From contig NZ_JAJCTD010000002.1 in assembly GCF_020564565.1 (NCBI RefSeq), forward strand, positions 310,001 through 374,000: 64,000 nt of DNA, read 5' to 3'. A program made the position numbers and the translations under genes. Under the pieces are notes generated by a model, which had not been told where the DNA came from, made no database searches, and saw only the letters and a list, made by a program, of their open reading frames with translations. Below, piece by piece: positions 1 to 7,150 of this stretch. Position 1 is the stretch's first letter; every line of letters begins with the position of its first letter. The DNA comes from Rhodobacter sp. Har01 (GTDB taxonomy: Bacteria > Pseudomonadota > Alphaproteobacteria > Rhodobacterales > Rhodobacteraceae).

Positions 1-399
1 GCGACCCGGATCGTGGTGTTGCGCGATGGCCGGGTTGAGCAGGTGGGGGCGCCGATGGCGCTGTACAATGATCCCGACAACGTCTTTGTCGCAGGTTTCA
101 TCGGCAGCCCGCAGATGAATTTCCTCAAGGCCGCTGCGCTGGGCGAACGGGGGCAGACGTTGGGCATCCGGCCCGAGCATCTGGAGATTTCCCGCCAATC
201 GGGACAGATCGCGGCACAGGTGACCCACGTCGAGAAGCTGGGCGGCGAGACGCTGGTCTATGCCCGCTCGGACGTTCACGGCCTGCTGACCACGCGGCTG
301 TTCGGCGAGCAGGATTTCGCGGTGGATGAGACGGTGTACCTGACGCCCGTCGCCGCCCGCGCCTTCCATTTCGACGCCGAGGGGCAGCGCCTGCGCTAG
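1..399 (+). CDS. ABC transporter ATP-binding protein, C-terminal part (MalK/UgpC type), partial
   Basis: Partial gene: the frame is open from base 1 and ends at TAG 397-399, leaving about 132 residues. It starts after the Walker B/D-loop with the '[12 protein letters not shown]' segment that follows the H-loop in importer ATPases, then '[10 protein letters not shown]' and 'GIRPEHL', both typical of the MalK/UgpC/SmoK regulatory (TOBE/OB-fold) tail. This domain couples ATP hydrolysis to uptake of sugars, polyols or glycerol-3-phosphate at the inner face of the inner membrane. The substrate cannot be told from the tail alone. Family members have about 330-370 residues, so most of the protein lies upstream. 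Its stop overlaps the stop of the convergent agmatinase gene. Confidence 0.85.
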   Translation, partial: ATRIVVLRDGRVEQVGAPMALYNDPDNVFVAGFIGSPQMNFLKAAALGERGQTLGIRPEHLEISRQSGQIAAQVTHVEKLGGETLVYARSDVHGLLTTRLFGEQDFAVDETVYLTPVAARAFHFDAEGQRLR

Positions 400-1349
400 C
401 GGCGGATGCCCTGCGGCACGCCGGGCAGGACGCAAAGCATCTCGTAAATCAGATTGGCGCCGATCAGGGCGGTGTTGCCGCTGGGGTCATAGGGGGGCGA
501 GACCTCGACCAGGTCGCCGCCGACCAGGGTCAGCCCGGCGCAGCCGCGGATGATCTCCAGCCCCTGCCAGATGGTCAGCCCGCCGGGTTCAACGGTGCCG
601 GTGCCGGGGGCGAAGGCGGGGTCAAGGCTGTCGATGTCATAGCTGAGGTAGACCGGCGCATCGCCGATCCGGGCCCGGATTTCGGCCATCAGCGGGGTCA
701 GGGATTTGTGCCAGCACGCCTCGGCCTGGATCACGGTCCAGCCGTTGCGGCGGCCCCAGTCGAAATCGTCGGGGGAATAGCCGGTGCCGCGCAGGCCGAT
801 CTGGAACACCTTGTCGTTCAGCAGGCAGCCGTCTTCCCAGGCGCGGCGGAAGGGGCAGCCGTGGGCGACCTTTTCGCCGAACATGGTGTCGTTGATGTCG
901 GCGTGGGCGTCGACATGGATCAGCGCGACAGGGCCGTGCTTCTGCTTGATGGCGCGCAGGATCGGCCAGGTCAGAGTGTGGTCGCCGCCCAGCGTCAGCG
1001 GCAGGGCACCCTGAGCCAGCACGCCGTCATAGAAGGCGGTGATGATGTCGACCGATTTCTTCAGGTCGAAGGTGTTGATCGGCACATCGCCGATGTCGGC
1101 GATCTGCAAATGGTCGAACGGGGCCGCGCCGGTGGCCATGTTGTAGGGCCGCAGCATCCGGCTTTCATCCCTGATCTGCCGCGGCCCCAGCCTGGTGCCG
1201 GGCCGGTTCGAGGTGCCGATGTCCAGCGGAATTCCGACGATGGCCACGTCCAGCCCCTTTGCCGTGGCGGCCACGGGCAGGCGCATGAAGCTGGCGGGGC
1301 CGCCGAAGCGGGGCATCTCGTTGCCGCCAAGGGGCTGGTTGAAGGGCAT
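396..1349 (-). CDS. speB: agmatinase / ureohydrolase (SpeB family)
   Basis: 317-residue manganese-dependent ureohydrolase; agmatine + water to putrescine + urea is the likely reaction, in the cytoplasm. Metal-binding motifs are intact: GGDH (residues ~121-124), DAHAD (~147-151) and DIDSLDP (~238-244), followed by a GTGTVEPGG segment typical of bacterial agmatinases and guanidinobutyrases. The frame is open to 1391, but ATG 1349 has a GAGG ribosome site 7 nt upstream and gives the family N-terminus [15 protein letters not shown], so that start is used. Related substrates (guanidinobutyrate, proclavaminate) cannot be excluded. It lies downstream of fliP on the same strand but is separated by a hairpin and is probably not part of the flagellar operon. 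Confidence 0.88.
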   Translation of the reverse strand: MPFNQPLGGNEMPRFGGPASFMRLPVAATAKGLDVAIVGIPLDIGTSNRPGTRLGPRQIRDESRMLRPYNMATGAAPFDHLQIADIGDVPINTFDLKKSVDIITAFYDGVLAQGALPLTLGGDHTLTWPILRAIKQKHGPVALIHVDAHADINDTMFGEKVAHGCPFRRAWEDGCLLNDKVFQIGLRGTGYSPDDFDWGRRNGWTVIQAEACWHKSLTPLMAEIRARIGDAPVYLSYDIDSLDPAFAPGTGTVEPGGLTIWQGLEIIRGCAGLTLVGGDLVEVSPPYDPSGNTALIGANLIYEMLCVLPGVPQGIRR

Positions 1350-1364
1350 GGGAACCTCGGGGCC

Positions 1365-1382
1365 GCTGGGTTTCGACCCAGC
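1365..1382. terminator. hairpin between fliP and speB
   Basis: Perfect 7-bp inverted repeat (GCTGGGT / ACCCAGC) with a 4-nt loop, 30 bp beyond the fliP stop and just upstream of the speB ribosome site. No T-run follows in the minus direction, so it may be a weak or Rho-assisted terminator, or only RNA end protection for the fliF-H-N-P transcript. Confidence 0.4.
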
Positions 1383-1411
1383 TAGCCGCAAGCGACGGCC
1401 AAGGACAAGCC

Positions 1412-2140
1412 TCAGCCGGTGTAGCTGCGCACCAGCGCGCTGGCGATCAGGCTCCAGCCGTCGGCGACCACGAAGAAGGCCAGCTTGAAGGGCAGCGAGA
1501 CCACCGCCGGCGGCACCATCATCATGCCCATCGACATCAGGATGGCGGACACCACCAGGTCGATGATCAGGAAGGGCAGGAAGACCAGAAAGCCGATCTC
1601 GAACGCCCGCTGGATTTCCGACAGCAGGAACGAGGGGACCAGCACCGAAAGCGGCGCGTCGGGGATGGGGGTGGCGGCACGGGGGCGCAGGGCATCTAGG
1701 GTGGCGAAGGTTTCCGGGTCGATCCGGGCCGACATGAACAGGCGAAACGGCTTTGCCGCCTCGGTGAAGGCGGTGGCGATGTCCAGTTCATTGCGGCTGA
1801 AGGGGCCAAGGCCCGCCGTCCAGGCCTCGGTGAAGACCGGGTCCATGACATACCAGGTCAGGAACATCGCCAGGCTGATGATCAGCATGTTCGGCGGGGC
1901 CTGTTGCAGCCCGATGCCCTGGCGCAGGATCGACAGCACGGTGACGATGAAGGGAAAGCAGGTGACCATCACCGCCAGGCCAGGCACCACGGACAGCACG
2001 GTGACCAACAGCAGAAGCTGGATCGACCGGGCGGCAAGGGAATCTCCGTCACCCAGGCTGAGTGTCAGGTCCTGGGCCGCGGCCGGAAGGGCCAGCAGGG
2101 CCAGGGCCGCAACGGCCGCAAGAAGGACGCGGTGTTTCAC
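1412..2140 (-). CDS. fliP: flagellar type III export apparatus protein FliP
   Basis: 242 residues with a cleavable signal peptide (residues 1-22, ends AAA-QD), as is usual for FliP. The conserved block 'VLSVVPGLAVMVTCFPFIVTVLSILRQ' is split only here by wording: it runs from ~48 to ~74 and is followed by the 'GLQQAPPN' segment (~76-84) and the C-terminal membrane pair near 175-235. FliP forms the core of the FliPQR export gate in the inner membrane inside the MS ring. Its ATG overlaps the fliN stop by 4 bp. No fliO is present between fliN and fliP; FliO is often missing in alphaproteobacteria. Confidence 0.95.
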   Translation of the reverse strand: MKHRVLLAAVAALALLALPAAAQDLTLSLGDGDSLAARSIQLLLLVTVLSVVPGLAVMVTCFPFIVTVLSILRQGIGLQQAPPNMLIISLAMFLTWYVMDPVFTEAWTAGLGPFSRNELDIATAFTEAAKPFRLFMSARIDPETFATLDALRPRAATPIPDAPLSVLVPSFLLSEIQRAFEIGFLVFLPFLIIDLVVSAILMSMGMMMVPPAVVSLPFKLAFFVVADGWSLIASALVRSYTG

Positions 2141-2406
2141 AGCCCGCCCTTCAGGTTGGCGACCTCGGTCAACCGCACGGCCAGTTGGCCGGACTGGTCG
2201 CCCTCAAGCTCGGTCAGCTCGCCGCGGGCGATCAGGCGGTCGCCGACATACAGCTCGACCGGGTCATCGACCCGCCGATCCAGCGGCAGAACGGCATCGC
2301 GGCTGAGACGCAACAGGTCGCGCACCATCGGGCGGGCGCGGCCGACCGAGATGGTGATCTCGATCGGGACCTGGGCGAAGGGACTGGATTCGGTCAGGTC
2401 ATCCAT
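2137..2406 (-). CDS. fliN: flagellar motor switch protein FliN
   Basis: 89-residue FliN: a short lead (MDDLTESSPFAQVPIE) then the SpoA/C-ring fold, with 'ISVGRARPMVRDLLRL' and 'DPVELYVGDRLIARGEL'. It helps form the cytoplasmic C-ring for switching and binds FliH during export. The open frame reaches 2505, but upstream residues are a shadow of fliH; ATG 2406 overlaps the fliH end (2399) and gives the normal FliN N-terminus. Its stop overlaps fliP. The partner genes fliM and fliG are not in this window. Confidence 0.9.
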   Translation of the reverse strand: MDDLTESSPFAQVPIEITISVGRARPMVRDLLRLSRDAVLPLDRRVDDPVELYVGDRLIARGELTELEGDQSGQLAVRLTEVANLKGGL

Positions 2407-3001
2407 TGGACGGGGTCTCCTCGGACAGCTGGAAGAAGCCGCGCACCGCGGCAGAGATTTCGGCGGTGACGCGGGTGAGATCGACCTTGGCCTCGGTCCC
2501 GCCAAGGCGCAGATAGACCTGGCCGTCGGACAGCGTCGGCTCTTCCTCGATGGTCAGCGGCAGGCCGGTGGCCTGTTCGATCAGGCCTTCGACGGCCGGG
2601 CGGACCGCAGGGTTCAGCACCAGGGTCACCGGCTGGTCGGCCAGGTCTTCGGCCATCGGCATGATCCGTTCCAGCACCAGCGGCGCCAGGGTCTCTCGCG
2701 CGGTCTCGGGCAGCAGGCGGTTGACCATCTCGCTCAGCAGCGGCTCAAGCGCCTTGAGGATATGCGACCGCGCCTCCTGATAGGTGAACGACAGCTGCTG
2801 CAGGTTCCGCGCCAGGTCGGCGCGCACCCGGGTCTGGTCTTCCGACTGCGCAGCGGCGGCATCGTCCCAGCCGGCCTTGTAGCCGGTCTCGTAGGCGGCA
2901 AGCTTGGCCTCTTCGATGGCGCCGATCTCGGTCGTCACCATGGTCGACGCGCGCTTCAGCGGCCCGGTCGGCTCGAACACTTCGAGTCTCGGAATTGCCA
3001 T
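2399..3001 (-). CDS. fliH: flagellar export ATPase regulator FliH-like protein
   Basis: 200 residues. The N-terminal third (20-75) is helical and rich in Ala, Glu and Gln, with the 'YETGYKAGWDDAAAAQ' Gly-spaced pattern of FliH; the C-terminal half (110-190) is the conserved E/FliH domain. FliH is the peripheral stalk analogue that regulates FliI and docks it to FliN. The sequence is divergent, as usual for this family, but position between fliF and fliN supports the call. ATG 3001 overlaps the fliF stop by one base. Confidence 0.8.
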   Translation of the reverse strand: MAIPRLEVFEPTGPLKRASTMVTTEIGAIEEAKLAAYETGYKAGWDDAAAAQSEDQTRVRADLARNLQQLSFTYQEARSHILKALEPLLSEMVNRLLPETARETLAPLVLERIMPMAEDLADQPVTLVLNPAVRPAVEGLIEQATGLPLTIEEEPTLSDGQVYLRLGGTEAKVDLTRVTAEISAAVRGFFQLSEETPSNG

Positions 3002-4611
3002 CAGGCACGCTCCTCTTCCGGTTCAAGCCAGCCGCGCAGGATCTCGATGGTCTCGGTCTGGCGCTCTGCGATCAGACGGCGCAGGCGGGTGGCGGGGTCT
3101 TCGGCCGGCTCTGCCTCGACGCCCTCGGCAGTGAAATCGACCATCGGCAGGTCGGGCAGCGAGAAGCCGTCCTGAATCTCGCCGTTCAGCGCGTTTGAGG
3201 CCCCCCCAGCCGCGCCGGGCAGGGCGAGGGTTCCGCCGGGCGCGGGCAGCTGCCCGGCCGCGCGGCCCGAAGCCAGGATCGGCCGGACGACGAAAAGCCC
3301 CAGGATCAGCGACACCAGTGCAAGTGCGGCGATCTGGATGGCCGACATCACGTCGATCGGCCCCAGCGGCGGGATCAGGCTGGTCGGCGCCTCGGTCCCC
3401 TCGACCGGCGGCAGGGTGAACTCCATCGACTTCAGCGTCAGCACATCGCCGCGCGCCTCATCCAGACCGACGGCCGAACCGACCAACTCACGCAGCGCGG
3501 TCAGTTCCTCATCGGTCCGCGGCTGCCAGGTCACGGTGCCGTCGGGTGCGGTGATCATCTGGCCGTCCACCAGCACCGCCACGGTCAGCCGGCGGATGCC
3601 ACCGGGGCCACGGGTCAGTTCGCGCTGGGTCTCGGAGACTTCGTAGTTCACCCGCTCGCGCGTCTCGCTGGATTGCGACTGGCCGTTCGCGCCGTTGCCG
3701 GCATCGCCCTCGGGCAGGTTCGAGGCCACGGTGACGTCGCCGCCCGGTTCGGTGGCCTGCTGGCTGCGTTCTTCGGTTTCGGATGAAATCGCGACGCGGC
3801 CCTCTGGGTCGATCTTGCGCTCGGTGATCGACTCGCGCTCGGTCACCAGATCGACGGCAACCTCGACCACGGCCTTGCCGGGGCCGACCCTCGCCTCGAG
3901 CAGGCGTTCGACGTTGCTGCGGATTTCGGCCGCCCGGTCGGAAGCGGCGGTGCCGGCGGTGCCGTCCGAATCCTCTCCGGCGGCAATCAGACCGCCCACG
4001 GTGTCGATGATCTGCACATCCTCGGGTGCCATGCCGGTGATGGCCGAGGCCACCAGATGCTTCAACGCGCGCGCCTGGGCGTCGGACAGGTTGCCCGAGG
4101 CAGTGGTGACGGTGACGCTTGCGGTGGGCGTCTGGTCACGGCGGAAGGCGTCGGTCGGACCTTGCGAGATATGCACCCGGGCTGCCCGGACTTCCGGGAC
4201 TGCCAGGATGGTGCGGGCCAGTTCACCCTCTTTCGCGCGCCAGTAGGCGGCGTCGAACATCTGCGAGGTGGTGCCGAAACCGGTCAGCGAATCGAGCAGC
4301 TCATAGCCCTGGCCGCCGGCCGCGGGCAGGCCTTCGCCGGCCAGCGACATGCGCAGGGCATCGCGGGCGTTGACATCGACATAGATCGAATCGCCCCGCA
4401 CCTCATAGGCGACGCCGCGCTGGTCCAGCGCGCTGACGATCTCGCCGGCAGAGCGGCCGTCGAGTCCGGCGTAAAGCAGCACCAGCTGCGGGCCGCCCGC
4501 CATGCGGGCAAGGGCCAGGACGGCCAGGAACATGGCCACCGTCGCACCGGCGACGATAAGCCGGCGACGGGGTGAAAGGCCGGTCCAGATCGAGATCACA
4601 TTCTGCAGCAT
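3001..4611 (-). CDS. fliF: flagellar MS-ring protein FliF
   Basis: 536 residues. Membrane segment 1 lies at ~18-38, a YscJ/FliF ring domain follows with 'QLVLLYAGLDGRSAGEIV', then the large periplasmic region with a low-complexity Ser/Gly/Asn loop (~280-325), membrane segment 2 at ~424-445 and an acidic C-terminal tail that would bind FliG. FliF builds the MS ring, the first flagellar structure. ATG 4611 has a GGAG ribosome site; a GTG at 4647 is in frame but less convincing. It is the first gene of fliF-H-N-P. fliG, usually next to fliF, is absent although the FliG-binding tail is present. Confidence 0.93.
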   Translation of the reverse strand: MLQNVISIWTGLSPRRRLIVAGATVAMFLAVLALARMAGGPQLVLLYAGLDGRSAGEIVSALDQRGVAYEVRGDSIYVDVNARDALRMSLAGEGLPAAGGQGYELLDSLTGFGTTSQMFDAAYWRAKEGELARTILAVPEVRAARVHISQGPTDAFRRDQTPTASVTVTTASGNLSDAQARALKHLVASAITGMAPEDVQIIDTVGGLIAAGEDSDGTAGTAASDRAAEIRSNVERLLEARVGPGKAVVEVAVDLVTERESITERKIDPEGRVAISSETEERSQQATEPGGDVTVASNLPEGDAGNGANGQSQSSETRERVNYEVSETQRELTRGPGGIRRLTVAVLVDGQMITAPDGTVTWQPRTDEELTALRELVGSAVGLDEARGDVLTLKSMEFTLPPVEGTEAPTSLIPPLGPIDVMSAIQIAALALVSLILGLFVVRPILASGRAAGQLPAPGGTLALPGAAGGASNALNGEIQDGFSLPDLPMVDFTAEGVEAEPAEDPATRLRRLIAERQTETIEILRGWLEPEEERA

Positions 4612-4663
4612 CACCACTCCGGCGGAGAATCCTTCTCCTTGGCCCACAATGGGAGGGCTTGGA

Positions 4664-4678
4664 TTAACAATCGGTTAG
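4664..4678. promoter_or_regulatory. CtrA-like site in the divergent fliF/fliL promoter region
   Basis: TTAA-N7-TTAG, one base from the CtrA consensus TTAA-N7-TTAA, in the 112-bp gap between fliF (-) and fliL (+). CtrA is a known flagellar regulator in Rhodobacterales. Similar N7-spaced half-sites occur upstream of fliK (24169) and flgE (58531). Confidence 0.5.
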
Positions 4679-4723
4679 TGACCTTCGGTCTAGTTTCGTT
4701 CTTGTACCGGAACGGAGGATGCC

Positions 4724-5221
4724 GTGGCCGAAGCCGCCGATGCGCCGCAGGATGCGGAGCCGACACCGAAGAAATCCAAGAAGCCCCTGCTGATCGGGCT
4801 TGTCCTGGCGCTGCTGCTGGGCGGGGGCGGATTCTATGCCACCTTCTCGGGCCTGCTGTTCGGGCCCGCACCCGAAGCCGATTCGCATGCGGCAGAGGAC
4901 AAGGCGGCCGATCCGCTGCCTGACATCGCCTTCGTCGCGGTCGATCCGGTGGTGGTAACGCTGGGCGCCGACGCCGGCAGCCGGCACCTGAAGTTCACCG
5001 CCCAGCTTGAGGTGGCGAAGGCCTATGCCGACGAGGTGACGCTGCTGATGCCGCGCATCCTGGACGTGCTGAACAGCTACCTGCGCGCGATCGAAGTGGC
5101 CGAGATCGAGGATCCGGCGGCCATGGCGCGGCTGCGGGCGCAGATGCTGCGGCGGGTGCAGATCGTTACCGGCGAGGGCCGCGTGCGCGACCTGCTGGTC
5201 ACCGAATTCGTGCTGGATTGA
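4724..5221 (+). CDS. fliL: flagellar basal body-associated protein FliL (copy 1)
   Basis: 165 residues: cytoplasmic Lys-rich lead (15-22), one membrane segment (~23-44), then a periplasmic FliL domain with 'VVTLGADAGSRHLKFTAQLEV' from ~85 and the C-terminal 'VRDLLVTEFVLD' signature. FliL rings surround the stator and help load it. The start is GTG with GGAGG 5 nt upstream. It is divergent from fliF and leads a run fliL - membrane coiled-coil gene - motE-like - motA. A second FliL-family gene lies at 14528-14992. Confidence 0.92.
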   Translation: MAEAADAPQDAEPTPKKSKKPLLIGLVLALLLGGGGFYATFSGLLFGPAPEADSHAAEDKAADPLPDIAFVAVDPVVVTLGADAGSRHLKFTAQLEVAKAYADEVTLLMPRILDVLNSYLRAIEVAEIEDPAAMARLRAQMLRRVQIVTGEGRVRDLLVTEFVLD

Positions 5222-5231
5222 GGAGGTCGCG

Positions 5232-5642
5232 ATGGATCTGATCTCGGACGCCCTGCTTCTGGCCGCCTCGGTCGGCGCAGCGGTCTACTGCTATGTCCTG
5301 GCGTCGCGGCTGCGCAAGTTCACCACGCTCGAGGACGGCATGGGCGGTGCCATTGCCGTGCTTTCAGCCCAGGTCGACGACATGACCAAGGCGCTGGAAA
5401 AGGCGCAGGGCGTGGCCGGAAGCTCTGAGAAACGGCTGGAGGACCTGACCGCGCGCGCCGATGTGATGGCCAAGCGGCTGGAGCTGCTGGTGGCATCGTT
5501 GCACGACCTGCCGGAAGCCGGCCCCGCCGCGCCGCGCCGGGTCGAGGACCCCGAACCCGAGCCTGCGCCCGAGGAAGATCCTCGGCGGCTGCGCTTTGTC
5601 CGGCGCCGGAGCCCGCGTGAACCGATGGAGGCGGCGGAATGA
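5232..5642 (+). CDS. flagellar-locus membrane/coiled-coil protein of unknown function
   Basis: 136 residues, not assigned to a named family. An N-terminal membrane helix (~5-24) is followed by a predicted coiled coil (~35-95, 'LSAQVDDMTKALEKAQ') and a Pro/Glu-rich then Arg-rich tail (~97-130). The layout suggests an inner-membrane protein with a cytoplasmic or periplasmic coiled-coil arm. It lies 10 bp after fliL and its stop overlaps the next start (ATGA), so the genes are likely co-translated. A role in motor or stator assembly is inferred from place only. Confidence 0.75.
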   Translation: MDLISDALLLAASVGAAVYCYVLASRLRKFTTLEDGMGGAIAVLSAQVDDMTKALEKAQGVAGSSEKRLEDLTARADVMAKRLELLVASLHDLPEAGPAAPRRVEDPEPEPAPEEDPRRLRFVRRRSPREPMEAAE

Positions 5643-6217
5643 AACGCCAGGGCAGTCGCGGGGCGCTGATCGTGATCGCGCTTCTGTTCGCCTCGTCCGG
5701 GGCCTTGCGGCTGGGCGACGGGTTTGGCGCCAGCCTGGCCCGCGCGGCCGAGGGCACTCTGGCCGGCGAAACCGACCCTGCGTCCGGGTCGGCCCCTGCC
5801 GACTGCCCGCCGGCACCGGAAGAACTGGCCCGCGCCCTGAATGAGCGTGAGGACCGGCTGGCGGCACAGGAAGCCACCCTCGCCGACCGCACCGCCGCGC
5901 TGGACCTGGCCGACCAGGCCATCACCGCGCGCCTGGTCGAACTTGCGGCCGCAGAGGCCGAACTGAAGAAGACGCTCGCCCTGGCCGACGGCGCCGCAGA
6001 GGACGACCTCGCGCGGCTAACCACGGTCTACGAGGCGATGAAACCCAAGAGCGCGGCCCCGCTGTTCGACGCGATGGACGCCGAATTCGCAGCCGGCTTC
6101 CTGGGCCGGATGCGACCTGACGCCGCCGCCGCCATTCTGGCCGGCATGGCCCCCGAGAAGGCCTATGCCGTCAGCGCCATCCTGGCCGGACGCAACGCTT
6201 CGGTGCCGAAGAACTGA
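5639..6217 (+). CDS. MotE-like flagellar protein (MgtE N-domain type)
   Basis: 192 residues. An N-terminal signal anchor or signal peptide (~8-36) is followed by a long helical coiled-coil region (~60-125) and a C-terminal block resembling the MgtE intracellular N domain ('FLGRMRPDAAAAILAGMAPEKA', ~157-178). This architecture matches MotE-type proteins that assist folding of a periplasmic motility protein in rhizobia. The nearby motA and the large exported protein at 7147 make that role plausible. Start overlaps the previous stop by 4 bp. Family assignment rests on recall, without a search. Confidence 0.65.
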   Translation: MKRQGSRGALIVIALLFASSGALRLGDGFGASLARAAEGTLAGETDPASGSAPADCPPAPEELARALNEREDRLAAQEATLADRTAALDLADQAITARLVELAAAEAELKKTLALADGAAEDDLARLTTVYEAMKPKSAAPLFDAMDAEFAAGFLGRMRPDAAAAILAGMAPEKAYAVSAILAGRNASVPKN

Positions 6218-6280
6218 CTTCGGCGCCGAATCAACGGAACGGGCGAGACTGCCGCCCCTGGAAAAGACGGAACAGGCAAG

Positions 6281-7150
6281 ATGTTCGGCATCATCGGTAT
6301 CGTTGTCATCCTCGTCATGGTTTTCGGCGGCTACACCATCCATGGTGGCCACCTCGGCCCCATCCTGCACGCCCTGCCGTTCGAGATGATCATGATCGGC
6401 GGCGCGGCAGTCGGAGCGTTCCTGATCTCGAACGACTTCGCCTCGGTGAAACACACGCTCAAGGACGTGGGCAAGGTGTTCAAGGGCACGAAGTGGAAGC
6501 CCGCCGACTACCGCGATCTTCTGTGCCTGCTGTTCGAGTTGGTCCGGCTGTCGAAATCGAATCCGGTCGGCCTGGAAGAGCATGTCGAGAACCCCGAAAG
6601 CTCCTCGATCTTCAGCAAATACCCGAAGATCCAGAAGGATCACGACGCCGTCGAACTGATTTGCGACACCCTGCGCGCGGCCTCGATGAACTACGACGAC
6701 CCGCATCAGGTCGAAGAGGTCCTGGACAAGCGGATGGAGGCGCAGATGGAGCACGCCATGCACTCCAGCCATGCCCTGCAATCGGTGGCTGACGGCCTGC
6801 CCGCGCTGGGCATCGTGGCGGCCGTGCTGGGGGTGATCAAGACCATGGGCTCGATCGACCAGCCGCCGGAAGTGCTGGGCGCGATGATCGGCTCGGCGCT
6901 GGTCGGCACCTTTCTGGGCGTGTTCCTGGCCTATGGCCTGGTCGGTCCGTTTTCGGCACGGGTCAAGCAGGTGGTGGATGAAGATGCACATTTCTACCAG
7001 CTGATCCGCGAGGTGCTGGTGGCGAACCTGCACCGCCACCCGGCAAATATCTGCATCGAGGTGGGCCGCCAGAATACACCGCACCAGGTCCGCCCCGGTT
7101 TCAGTGACCTGGAAGAGGCGCTGCGCGCCCTGAAACAGGATGCCGCATGA
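6281..7150 (+). CDS. motA: flagellar motor stator protein MotA
   Basis: 289 residues, the usual MotA length. Membrane segments lie at ~1-20, ~30-50, ~170-195 and ~205-225, with a cytoplasmic loop between the second and third carrying the FliG-contact Arg/Glu region. The conserved 'ALPALGIVAAVLGVIKTMG' and 'GSALVGTFLGVFLAYG' segments flank TM3-TM4. MotA and MotB (58570-59400) form the proton-driven stator. The stop overlaps the ATG of the next gene by 4 bp, linking MotA translation to the 781-residue exported protein. Confidence 0.96.
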   Translation: MFGIIGIVVILVMVFGGYTIHGGHLGPILHALPFEMIMIGGAAVGAFLISNDFASVKHTLKDVGKVFKGTKWKPADYRDLLCLLFELVRLSKSNPVGLEEHVENPESSSIFSKYPKIQKDHDAVELICDTLRAASMNYDDPHQVEEVLDKRMEAQMEHAMHSSHALQSVADGLPALGIVAAVLGVIKTMGSIDQPPEVLGAMIGSALVGTFLGVFLAYGLVGPFSARVKQVVDEDAHFYQLIREVLVANLHRHPANICIEVGRQNTPHQVRPGFSDLEEALRALKQDAA